From the NCBI GenBank assembly GCA_024364735.1, contig JAGFNQ010005640.1:186001-250000 (forward strand): a DNA stretch of 64,000 bases, in the 5' to 3' direction. The stretch's first letter is position 1; each line of letters opens with the position of its first letter. Shown here in pieces: positions 22,962 to 32,936 of the stretch. A program made the position numbers and the translations under genes. Below the pieces are notes generated by a model that saw only the letters and a program-made list of their open reading frames with translations, did not search any database and had not been told where the DNA came from. The stretch comes from Boesenbergia rotunda. Taxonomy: Eukaryota > Streptophyta > Magnoliopsida > Zingiberales > Zingiberaceae.

Positions 22962-24967
22962 TTCCCAAGTTGCCTCTTCATGCTTCTGGTTTAGCCATAG
23001 AACCTTCACTTCACCAAGGGTACCTCTTTGTTACTCAGTTTCTTGACTACTCGATCTATTATCTGAATAGGTCGACTTTCATAACTGAGATCTTCTTGAA
23101 CTTGTTCATCTGTGGCTCAATCACTTGGTTGGCATCGGGAACATGTTTCTTTAGCATTGAGACATGGAACACATTGTGAATAACTGACATCTCTGGAGGT
23201 AGCCCTAACTCATAAGCTACCTTGCCAACTCTTTTCGTTACTAGGTAAGGTCCTATGTAATGAGGACTTAGCTTACCTTTCTTGCCAAATCTCATTACTC
23301 CTTTCATGGGGGCTACTTTGAGGAAAACTGTATCCCCAACTTCGAACTCTAGTGGTTTGCGCAGCACATCGACATAACTCTTCTGCCTACTCTGAGCAGT
23401 TTCTATTCTTTGGCGGATGCTCTTTATAGCTTTTGTAGTATCCTCAATAAGATCAGTCTGAACCCCATTTATTTCTTATCACTACCTTCATACCAACAGA
23501 TAGGAGATCTGCACCTCCTACCATAAAGAGCTTCATAAGGCGCCATACCAATAGTAGCTTGGTAACTGTTATTGTAGGCGAACTCAGCTAAACATAAGTA
23601 CTTGCACCAACTGCCCTTGAAATCTAATGCACAAGCTCTAAGAATATCCTCTAAAACTTGATTTACTCTTTTTGTCTGCCCATCAGTCTGAGGATGGAAA
23701 GCTGTGCTAAACTTCAGTTTGGTGCCAAGTGCTGTCTGTACAAACTCCCAAAAGTGTGAAGTGAAACGACCATCTCTATCGGAGATAATGGTCTTTGGAA
23801 CTCCATGCAGTCGGATCACTTCTTGAACATATAACTGGGCTAGTCTTTCTATGGAGTAGGACACTTTGATTGCCAAGAAATGGGCAGACTTGGTCAATCT
23901 GTCTATAATTACCCAGATAGCATCATAGCCATTTGTTGTCTTGGGTAGACCAACAATGAAGTCCATGGCTATGTCTTCCAATTTTCACTCCGGAATCTGT
24001 ATGGGCTGTAGGACTCCTCCTGGCCTCTGGTGTTCTGCTTTCACTCTTTGGCATGTCAGGCAGGTACTGACATACTTATCTACATCTCTTTTCATTCCGG
24101 ACCACCAAAATCTTCTTTTCAAATCCTGGTACATTTTGGTAGAACCAGGATGCATAGAGTAGGGAGTTCTATAGGCTTCCTCAAGAGTCTTCATTCTTAG
24201 CTCCTCACTGCTAGGGACACATAGACGGTCTCCATAATAGAGTATCCCATTGTCAGATACTCTAAACTCTTTACTTTCTCCTTCTTGCATCTCTTGCTTG
24301 ACCCTTTGAATATCAGAATCTTGCTCTTACTTTTTCTGTATATCCTCAAGCAGAGTTGACTCTAGTGTCAATACTGAAAGTTGCCCATCTATGATCTCCA
24401 CTCCATAATCTACTATCTCTTTCTGCAGTGGTGGTGACAGTGATGATAGGGACATCAAAGTTGCGCAAGTCTTTCTACTTAACGCATCAGCCACCCTATT
24501 TGCTTTGCCGGGGTGGTAGAGAATCTCACAGTCATAATCTTTAACTAACTCCAGCCACCTTCGCTGCCTCATATTCAGGTCCTTCTGAGTGAAGAAATAC
24601 CTCAGACTCTGGTGATCTATGTAAATCCTGCACTGACTCCGTATAGGTAATGTCTCCACATCATGAGGGCGAAGACTACGACGGCTAACTCAAGATCATG
24701 AGTAGGGTAGTTCTTTTCATAATCCTTGAGTTGTCAGGAGGCATAAGCAATGAGCTTGCCTTCTTGCATGAGTACAGCTCCTAGTCCCAACTTTGAGGCA
24801 TCACTGTATATGTCAAAACTTCTATCACTTTCTGGAATTGTAAGAATGGGAGCACTTGTCAATCTCTTCTTCAACTCAATAAAACTCCGCTCACAATCTT
24901 CAGTCCATTCGTACTTCTTATTCTTTCTGGTAAGGGCGGTTAGAGGAGAAGCTATCTTGGAAAAGTC
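22962..24967 (-). pseudogene. Gypsy chromovirus pol remnant C, first part (RNase H, integrase, chromodomain)
   Basis: From high to low coordinate the order is end of RT and RNase H (24,967-24,330; TDHQSL-like IDHQSLRYFFTQ, HPGKANRVADALS), linker, the integrase zinc-binding part (HPGSTKMYQDLKRRFWW...CQRVKAEHQ, about 24,170-24,000), the integrase core (DFIVGLP; SDRDGRF; QTDGQTKRVNQVLED, 23,970-23,640), then GVMRFGKKGKLSPHYIGPY and a chromodomain start (23,100-22,962) ending EEATWE. Stops and frameshifts are frequent, for example TGG to TGA in PEWKWED near 23,985. The sequence is broken in the chromodomain by the junction with G. It is the same family as elements A and B. The RT part continues at 40,793-41,367. 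Confidence 0.9.
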
Positions 24968-25436
24968 TGTTGAGGCAATCCGTGATCCGGAGTGATCATG
25001 AGTTTTGATGTTTGGGCAAAGGGTTTAAGTTAGGTTTACCCTTGTGTATTTGATATGTGTATGTGAGTGTGCAGGATGTACAGGTTACACATATTGACTA
25101 GCTGGACGGCTTGGGTACGGTGAAGGGTGGTATGGAGATAAGCTGGAGGCTTGTGTGCGCACCTGAGGGACCTTGGGATAGCAGGGATGATGAGACGAGG
25201 GGTGCGGACTTCGAGGCATGCGTGAAAGATGGCATGGAGGCAAGCTGGAGGCTTGTGTGCATCCGAGGGACGGGAGCCGAAGATGATGAGGGCGCGAAGG
25301 CAACAGTCGAGGCTGCTGATGAGGAGTCAGTTGAGTCGTGAGGGTACAAGTGTTGTGTGATTGTACTCGAGAAATCCTAAGGTTCGAGGGCGGAGTAAAA
25401 TGTACTCGGGAAGGGTAAGCTTAGGTGTGTGAGTGG

Positions 25437-25616
25437 ACCAGTCGACTGCCCTGGGAGGCAGTCGACTGATGAAACTCACAGAAGAGTTTTAGCTGGGGAC
25501 CAGTCGACTGCCCTGGGAGCAGTCGACTGGTAAAGTCAAAAACTAGTCGTTGCAGCGAGCCGTTAGACTGCTATTTGGCTAGCACCAGTCGACTGGCCTG
25601 GGAGCAGTCGACTGGT
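25437..25616. repeat. CAGTCGACTG hairpin cluster in LTR D
   Basis: There are three inverted repeats. Each has arms ACCAGTCGACTG and CAGTCGACTGGT around a CCCTGGGAG-type loop (25,437-25,470, 25,498-25,530, 25,584-25,616); the first has a slightly diverged right arm. They end about 25 bases before TATTTAAG. Confidence 0.85.
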
Positions 25617-25929
25617 GGCGAGGGTTTCAGCCCGAGTCCTATTTAAGAGGACTTCATGTTGGCTGAACGTTTTGACTAATTTGGTCTTGGTTAAAGGCCA
25701 AATAGTAGTCTTGGTGCTCAAGTATTGTCAAGGTGATGTGGCGAGGTTTCTCCACCCACAAGGAGCGAAAGGGCTAGCCGGAGGTTATCCGAGTAGTGAT
25801 CTGTTGATGCAGTCTGACCCTGATTGTTGTTTTGGTGTTGACATCGATTTTAGTTTAGGTTGATGATTATGATGATTATGATGATTATGATTAAGTCCTG
25901 ATCGGGGATCAGGCAGGGTATTGGAAAAT

Positions 25930-26307
25930 CCTAACCTGGAGGGTTAGGTGTGGAAAATCCTAGCTTGGAGGGCTAGGTGTTGAAAAGTCCTAATTCGGAA
26001 GGGTTGGGTGAAAAGTCCTAGCTTGGAGGGCTAGGTGAAAAGTCCTAACTTGGAGGGTTAGGTGCAAAGTCCCAACTTGGAGAGTTAGGTGAAAAAGTCC
26101 TGGCTTGGAGGGTCAGGTCCTAGCTTGGAGGGCTAGGTTTGGAAAAGTCCTAATCCAGAAGAGTTGGGTGAAAAGTCCTAGCTTGGAGGGCTAGGTGAAA
26201 AGTCCTAACTTGGAGGGTTAGGCGCAAATTTCCAACTTGGAGGGTTAGGTGAAAAATCCTTAGCTTGGAGGGCTAAGGTGGATGAAACCCTAGCTTGGAG
26301 GGCTAGG
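25930..26307. repeat. Hairpin array 1 in the 5' LTR of E
   Basis: About 14 units of 25-35 bases share the loop TTGGAGG. Arms come in matched sets: CCTAGC with GCTAGG, CCTAAC with GTTAGG, and CCTTAGC with GCTAAGG. Two units (CCTAAT with GTTGGG) pair only if G-U pairs are allowed, and three have one or two mismatches. The copy in the 3' LTR is 38,631-39,007. Confidence 0.9.
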
Positions 26308-26319
26308 TTAGAGCCCCTG

Positions 26320-26917
26320 GATCGGTCTGGTGACCGATCAGGGAGTTGGCACGGTGCTCCTTCGTGGATCAGTCTGGTGACCGATCCAGCAATGACTGAT
26401 CGGTCTGGTGACCGATCAGGGAGTATGCATTTCACCCATTGCTTTGCTCCTGATCGGTTTGGTGACCGATCAGGGAGCAAACAGTGAGGTTGAGTTCCCT
26501 TGATGATCTTCTCCTGATCGGTCTGGTGATCGATCAGGATCACTGTGCAGATCGTTCTGGAGAACGATCCAGCGTCGCAGGTTCCTCTCTATGATCGATC
26601 AGGACGGAGCCTGATCTGTCTGGTTATGACCTGATCGGTCTGGTGACCGATCAGGAGGCTCCCTGATCGGTCCGGTGAACGATCAGGAGGTTTGGACTGC
26701 GAAGATCAGAAATCACCCGATAAAGGGGTGGATCGGTCTAGTGATCGATCCACAACCTGGGATCGGTCTGGTGATCGATCCAGGAGAGTCCCAAAGAAAT
26801 CGCGATTTCTAATTGAGCGTTGGGAACCGATTAGGACAAAGCCTGATCAGTCTGGACCCATCCTGATCGGTCTGGTGAGCGATCAGGAGACTCTCTGATC
26901 AGTCCGGTGACCGATCA
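26320..26917. repeat. Hairpin array 2 in the 5' LTR of E
   Basis: About 12 inverted repeats follow GATCGGTC-TGGT-GACCGATC, some extended by T...A or G...C pairs. One unit near 26,552 has GATCGTTC with GAACGATC, a paired change. The 3' LTR copy is 39,020-39,569. Confidence 0.9.
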
Positions 26918-27950
26918 CTTTAATTCAAAATGCACAGTCAGACGCTCTGATCACGTCTGAACGTATCCGATTCTCTACGCTTAACATCTGATATATGATT
27001 TGCTAGGTGATATGCTGCTCTAACACACTGATTAAGCTGCAGGTGATAGGGATGGATTCAAACACTCAAGGAGAGTCAATGGTGGCCTTTCCTTGGAGCA
27101 GGTTTGTCCATTTTCCATCTCAGGTTGCAACGGCTGGAGCTGCTGACTGGAGCTGCTGACTGGAGCTTGGCTGAGGGAGGCTCAGGAAGTCCAGGGAGAG
27201 CTCAGTGGTAGCTGGCGTTGGCAGGGAAGCAGCTAGAGGCTGCAGGAGATGGTGTCACCTGATGCTGAGTGGAGAAACAAAAAGGCGGAAGAAAGCTTCT
27301 TTGAAGTAGAGTTCGCGAATCGAGTTCTTGCTGCGCCTTTGGTTTCTCCACAACTTGCTTGCGCGTTCTGAAATTTCATGACCTTGAGCAAGCTACTGCA
27401 ATCTTGAAGCAACCATTCATTACTTGAGCGCTAGAAGGAAGGAACAAGAAGCTCCGAGTCCAACAGCGAGAAGACACGAGGAGAAGGCTTTTGCGTGAGA
27501 TCGTCGCTGGGTGGAGCTCTGAGGGAGCTTGTTGTGTTCTTGTCTTTGCTAAGTGCTAAGTAAGATCTTTCTTTGTGTTTCATTGTGCTTAAACCTATAT
27601 CTGTGATTGAAACACTGTGGGGAGGTTTCTCCACCGAGAAGGAGGTTGCTTTCTATCCGGTGTTAACTGGGGCTTGATCTGCCGACGATCAAGGGATCGC
27701 CCACCTTAAGGGCACGCCAAGGAGTAGGGGCAAGTTATCCCCGAACCTTGTAAACCCTCCTTGTTAGCGATCTTGCTAGTTGTGTTTGTTTGCCTTCGTT
27801 TTCTGTTTTTGTTTTCTACACTTCTTTGTTTCCATTGATTCTTCCGCTGTGCTACTGATAAGTTTGAGTGCAGAATTCGATAAGTGCCTAAAGTCCAAGT
27901 GTTTGGCTATATTCACGCCCCCCCTCTCTAGCCATCCGGGTTCCAACAAG

Positions 27951-27962
27951 TGGTATCAGAGC
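27951..27962 (+). other. Primer-binding site of element E
   Basis: TGGTATCAGAGC lies 2 bases after the 5' LTR and matches the standard plant initiator tRNA-Met primer site of copia elements. Confidence 0.85.
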
Positions 27963-28006
27963 TTGGGGCTCTGTTTTTGTGGATTAACAACTGAGAGCTA
28001 TCATCC

Positions 28007-29725
28007 ATGGCGTTGAGAGAAGGATTATCCACCACCCAACCTCCTTTCTTTGATGGCGCTGATTTCCAATATTGGAGATCAAAGATGGAGTATTATTTGA
28101 AGATGGACATCAACACTTGGTTGGCGGTAAAGGAGGGTTTCACTCCTCCTAAGGATGATGAAGGCATGGAACTTAAATCATGGTGGTGGACAGCCGAACA
28201 AACTCGGAAGAGTGAAGCCGACGCAAAGGCGGTTGTCACTCTACAATGCGGCATGAACAAAGACCAACTCATCAAGGTTGGTCCTTTCACAAGTGCAAAG
28301 GACTTGTGGAACAAGCTCATCAAACTCCACGAGGGCACCCGAGACTCAAGAATTGCCAAGAGGGATTTGTTCCTCAATCAACTTCAAAATCTCTCCATGA
28401 AGGAGAATGAATCGGTAAGTGAGCTCCATAGCCGGTTCAAGGAAGTCCTCAATGGGCTTCATTCGATTGATAAAAAGGTCGAGAATCGCGACCTTGTGAG
28501 GTATGTACTAAAAGCATTTCCAAGGAATGCTTTGTGGTCATCCATGGTGGATGCCTACAAAGTATCCAAGGATTTATCCATTGTTAAGTTAGATGATTTG
28601 TTTTATGAAATGGAATTACATGAAATGGCTAACAAAGGCCCCAAGGAGAAGGGGATTGCCTTAGTTGCAGGGGATCGATCTAATAAGAAGAAGAAGGAGA
28701 AGAAGAAGGAGAAGGAGAAGGAAGTCACTTCATCTTCATCATCTTCCGAATCCGAGTCCGATTCCGAGGAAGATGGCAGCGGCTCCTCATCCTCCGAGAT
28801 GGCGAACTTTGTGAGAAGGATGATGAGAAGGGGTCGACACTTCAAGAGTAGAGGTAACTCTAGTGAAGCCAAACTTGATAAGACTAATGCTTCTTGCTTT
28901 GAGTGTGGTAGGAAAGGGCATTTCAAGAATGAATGCCCAAAACTAAAGAAGAAGCAGGAGAAATCCAAAAAGAAAGAGGAGAAATCGAAGAAAAAGAAGA
29001 AGGCCTTGAAGGCCACTTGGGATGAGTCATCCTCAAGCTTATCCGATGAAGAGAAGGAGGAGAAGAGCACAAGGCATGTGGCACTCATGGCTCTTGGAGA
29101 AGAGAGCAGTGATGAATCTTCCAACTCCTCAAATGCGGCTTCATCATCTTCGGATGATGAAGAGGTAACTTCTCCCGAGCTTGAGAAATGTTATAGAGCT
29201 ATTGCATGTTTAACCAATATGCTAAAGAAGTCTAAAAATAAGGTTAAAGCATTGCAATTAGAAATTGATCAATTGAAACTATCTAGGGATGATAACATTG
29301 ATGACTTACATGTTGAGTTGTTAGAAGATGAGATTAAGTCATTAAAACTTGAGGTTGAACATTTGAAATCCTCTAAGGTTGAGGATGTAGATGATTTGCA
29401 TAATGATTTGCTAGTAGAAGAAAACAAATCATTAATGAGTGAAGTTGAGAAACTCAAGAATATTCTTGAGAAGTTCTCAACTAGCTCCAAGACCCTAGAC
29501 ATGATCTTGAATGCCCAAAGGGCAGTCTACAATAGGGTCAGTATTGGTTACCGACCCAAAGAACCTTCATTCGTGTCTTTGATGTCTAGAACTGATATGA
29601 GACAATCTAAGACACCTAGAGTTCAAAAGAAAGTTGTCAAGGCATGGGTGCCTAAGTCTTGTTTAGTTGATGCTTTAGGTCCCAAGGTTTGGGTACCTAA
29701 AACTTCTATTTTTCGAATTGTGTAG
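28007..29725 (+). CDS. gag: Gag protein of SIRE-like element E (572 aa)
   Basis: This is the structural Gag that would form the particle and package RNA. The start ATG lies 45 bases after the primer site. Residues about 10-35 (PPFFDGADFQYWRSKMEYYL) are the copia gag N-terminal motif, and the helical gag core follows to about 215. A Lys-rich and Ser/Glu-rich low-complexity stretch lies at about 220-265, and one CCHC zinc knuckle (CFECGRKGHFKNEC) at 297-310. A long acidic coiled coil covers roughly 385-500, with two related repeats (DDLHVELLEDEIKSL and DDLHNDLLVEENKSL). The frame is complete, unlike pol. Pol follows in another frame after the stop, with an extra TGA at 29,734. Confidence 0.93.
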   Translation: MALREGLSTTQPPFFDGADFQYWRSKMEYYLKMDINTWLAVKEGFTPPKDDEGMELKSWWWTAEQTRKSEADAKAVVTLQCGMNKDQLIKVGPFTSAKDLWNKLIKLHEGTRDSRIAKRDLFLNQLQNLSMKENESVSELHSRFKEVLNGLHSIDKKVENRDLVRYVLKAFPRNALWSSMVDAYKVSKDLSIVKLDDLFYEMELHEMANKGPKEKGIALVAGDRSNKKKKEKKKEKEKEVTSSSSSSESESDSEEDGSGSSSSEMANFVRRMMRRGRHFKSRGNSSEAKLDKTNASCFECGRKGHFKNECPKLKKKQEKSKKKEEKSKKKKKALKATWDESSSSLSDEEKEEKSTRHVALMALGEESSDESSNSSNAASSSSDDEEVTSPELEKCYRAIACLTNMLKKSKNKVKALQLEIDQLKLSRDDNIDDLHVELLEDEIKSLKLEVEHLKSSKVEDVDDLHNDLLVEENKSLMSEVEKLKNILEKFSTSSKTLDMILNAQRAVYNRVSIGYRPKEPSFVSLMSRTDMRQSKTPRVQKKVVKAWVPKSCLVDALGPKVWVPKTSIFRIV

Positions 29726-29736
29726 GTTATGATTGA

Positions 29737-32700
29737 GGGGAGCATCTATCAACTTGGTTCGTTGATAGTGGATGCTCTAAACACATGACCGGGGATAGGT
29801 CATTGTTTACCACACTTCACAAGAAACGTAGAGGTAATGTTTCATTTGGTAACAATGGTAGCCTTAAGGTCATAGGAATAGGAGACATTCAAATATCCGA
29901 ATGTCTTAGAATTTCAAATGTCCGTCTAGTCAAGGGGATGAAATTTAATCTCCTAAGTGTCAATCAATTGTGTGACACGGGTTACACAATTGATTTTCAA
30001 CCAAGTCAATGTCTAGTTAGACAACATGACACCATGGACACGGTACTAGTAGGAACAAGAGTAGACAATATTTATCAAGTTTCATTTAAAAGTGCTACTA
30101 ATGCTTTTGCTAAGTGTCTCATGTCAAAAGACGAAGAGTCCACCCTTTGGGACCGGAGACTTGCACATGTGAACATGAAGAACATCCGGAAGTTGGCCAA
30201 CAAGCGATTAGTTCGTGGCTTACCAAGCATCAAGTATGAAAAGGACAAACTTTGTGATGCATGTCAAATGGGTAAGCAAACGAAATATGCACATAAAGGT
30301 AAAAGCACTGTAAGTACTTCTATAGCTTTAGATTTACTTTACATGGATCTATTTGATTGTAGTACTATCATATCATTGAATGGAAGTAGATATTGTTTTG
30401 TGATCATTGATGATTTCACTAGATATACATGGACCTACTTTTTAAAATATAAGGACCAAACCTTAGATGTTTTCATTTCTTTCTGTAGAAGAGTTGAAAA
30501 TGAAAAATCATCAACAATTAAGACAATCAGAAGTGATCATGGAGGTGAATTTCAAAACCAACGGTTTTTAGAATTTTGTCAAGATAGAGGGTATAGACAT
30601 GAGTTCTCTACTCCTAGAACACCACAACAAAATGGTGTTGTAGAGAGGAAGAACCGTGTTCTACAAGAGGCTGCACGAAGCATGCTTAATGAGTACTCAC
30701 TCCCGAGTTACTTATGGGCTGAAGCTGTAAATACAGCTTGCTATGTGCAAAACCGAGTTCTCATCCATAGGTTTTTAGGAAAGACTCCCCATGAACTTTG
30801 GTTTAGGGAAACCACCTACGGTTAAACATCTTAGGGTGTTTGGTTGTAAGGTGTTCATCCTAAACACCAAGGACCATCTTGGAAAGTTCACGGCAAAGGC
30901 TGATGAAGGGATACTAGTCGGGTATTCCCTAGTTAGTAAAGCCTACCGAGTCTACAACAAGAAGTCTAGATTAATTGAAGAGTCTTCTGATGTTGTCTTT
31001 GAAGAAATTCCAAAAGTCAATGGTCAGCCAGAAGATGAAGTCCAATTCGAACTTAGGAGACTAAGTTTGAATGAGAGTCCAAATGTTGTTGATGGTGATG
31101 AATCCGATGACGGTGAGCCTAGACAATCCATAGATCAGCCGGATCCTGAGGCTGAAATTGTGTCTAGTGAACCCATTCAAGAAGCACCACCAACACTTAG
31201 GCAAACTAGATTAGCCTCTAGTCATCCCCAAGACCAAATTGTTGGAGACATCCATTATGGGGTTAGGACTAGATCATTCTTTAGGAATGAGGCTAATGAA
31301 GTTGCTCTAATTTCCGAAATTGAGCCTAGAAAAATTGATGAAGCATTAAGTGATCCCGATTGGATCATTGCAATGCAAGATGAAATAGGTTAATTCGAAA
31401 GAAGTCAAGTTTGGGACTTAGTCCCTAGACCTAAGAAGACCACCATCATTGGAACCAAATGGGTCTTCAAGAACAAATTGAACCATAAGGGAGAAATCAT
31501 TAGAAACAAGACACGCTTAATAGCTAAGGGCTACAGTCAAGTTGAAGGCCTTGATTATGATGAGACCTATGCTCCTGTGGCACAATTAGAGTCAATCCGA
31601 TTGATGCTAGCATTTGCAGCACATCATGGTTTCAAATTATATCAAATGTATGTCAAATCGGCATTTCTAAATGGTTTGATTAGGGAAGAGGTCTATGTCG
31701 AACAACCTCCGGAGTTTGAGAGTACCGAATTCCCAAACCACGTGTTTAAGCTCAAAAAGGCACTTTATGGCCTCAAACAAGCACCCCGAGCTTGGTACGA
31801 GCGGTTGTCAACTTTTCTGATTGAAAAAGGCTTTGTAAGAGGCCAAATAGACCCTACACTATTTCTACGGAGAGATAGTGACAATATTTTTGTAGCCCAA
31901 GTATATGTCGATGACATAATTGTGGCTCGAACAACAAGGGCTATTTAAATGAATTCATTGGACACATGGAAAGTGAGTTTGAAATAAGTCTTGTGCGAGA
32001 GTTGACTTTCTTCCTTGGACTTGAAATCAAGCAAACTCGCGATGGTATCCATGTGCACCAATCAAAGTATACTCAAGAAATGCTTCGAAAATTCAATATG
32101 AGTGATTCAAAAGAGGTAACCACTCCCATGGCTACAAATACAAGATTAGATAATGATGAGAGTGGTAAACCCGTTGATTTGACTCAATATCGAAGCATGA
32201 TAGGGAGTTTGCTATACCTCACAGCTAGTCGACCTGATATTCTTTTCGCTGTGGGTATGTGCGCTAGGTATCAAGTCTGTGCCAAGGAATCTCATTTAAT
32301 CGCTGTTAAGCAAATTTTGAGATATCTTAAAGGCACAATAGGAGTCGGTCTTTGGTACCCCCATACCGAATCATTTGATTTAATTGGCTATACGGATTCT
32401 GACTACGCTGGATGTAAGTTGGACCAGAAAAGCACAAGTGGGGGTTGCCAATTCTTGGGTTCATCTTTAGTTAGTTGGTCAAGTCGGAAGCAACATTGTG
32501 TTGCTCTCTCCACGACCGAGGCAGAGTATATTGCTATGGGAGAGAGCGTATCGCAATTGTTGTGGATGATTCACACTCTAGAGGACTATGGATTGAGTTA
32601 TAAGGGTGTGCAAGTGTTATGTGATAACATTAGCACAATTAACCTAACCAAGAATCCAGTCCATCATTCTAGGACAAAATATATTGAAGTGCGTCACCAC

Positions 32701-32847
32701 TTCATTAGAGATCATGTGGCTAGGGGAGATATTGTACTCTCACATGTAGAGTCCAAATCAAACCTCGCTGACATTTTCACTAAACCACTCCACAAAAATG
32801 AATTTAGTTTCCTAAGAAGGGAGTTGGGAATGTGTCGTGCCTCATGA
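29737..32847 (+). pseudogene. pol: Pol of SIRE-like element E (protease, integrase, RT, RNase H), broken
   Basis: In order: protease with WFVDSGCSKH (DSG at 29,764-29,772); the GAG-pre-integrase and HHCC zinc part (about 30,150-30,270); the integrase core with MDLFD, RSDHGGEF and ERKNR (30,330-30,650); RT with KTRLIAKG and the catalytic YVDD at 31,904-31,915; RNase H with GYTDSDYAG, TTEAEY and LADIFTKPL, ending at 32,847. Lesions are an extra A at 30,805 shifting the frame, an in-frame TAA at about 31,390, a frameshift and stop near 31,935-31,948, and the TGA at 29,734. Motifs are otherwise well kept, so decay is fairly recent. The polyprotein would copy and integrate the element if intact. 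Confidence 0.93.
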
Positions 32848-32936
32848 ATTTCAAAATGCATTCAAACCCTTCATGATTATTTCGAAATTGTTGGGAAACA
32901 ATTGGGTAACTTTGAGGACATCTCACACAAACTATA

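Larger units (their letters stand above)
25802..27948 (+). repeat. 5' LTR of element E
   Basis: It runs from TGTTGATGCAG to GGGTTCCAACA. In order it has a GATGATTAT run, array 1 of CCTAGC/GCTAGG hairpins (25,930-26,307), array 2 of GATCGGTC/GACCGATC hairpins (26,320-26,917), then a leader-like U5 with GTTTCTCCACC and a C-rich stretch near the end. A clear TATA box was not found; GATATATGA near 26,989 is a weak candidate. Confidence 0.93.

Noticed and set aside
25085..25349. Overlapping Ser/Pro-rich and Gly-rich frames in LTR D.
   Set aside because: They lie in a repeated AGCTGGAGGCTTGTGTG stretch of the LTR, and frames on both strands are open because of GC-rich repeats. No domain is visible.
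26278..26898. The regularly spaced GATCGGTC repeats looked at first like a CRISPR array.
   Set aside because: Spacers are short and uneven, the sequence is an LTR of a plant retrotransposon flanked by TSDs, and the array is duplicated in the other LTR.
28603..29124. Minus-strand frame of 173 codons inside gag of element E.
   Set aside because: It is the shadow of the Lys/Ser/Glu-rich gag coding strand; its Ser/Phe-rich composition follows from that.
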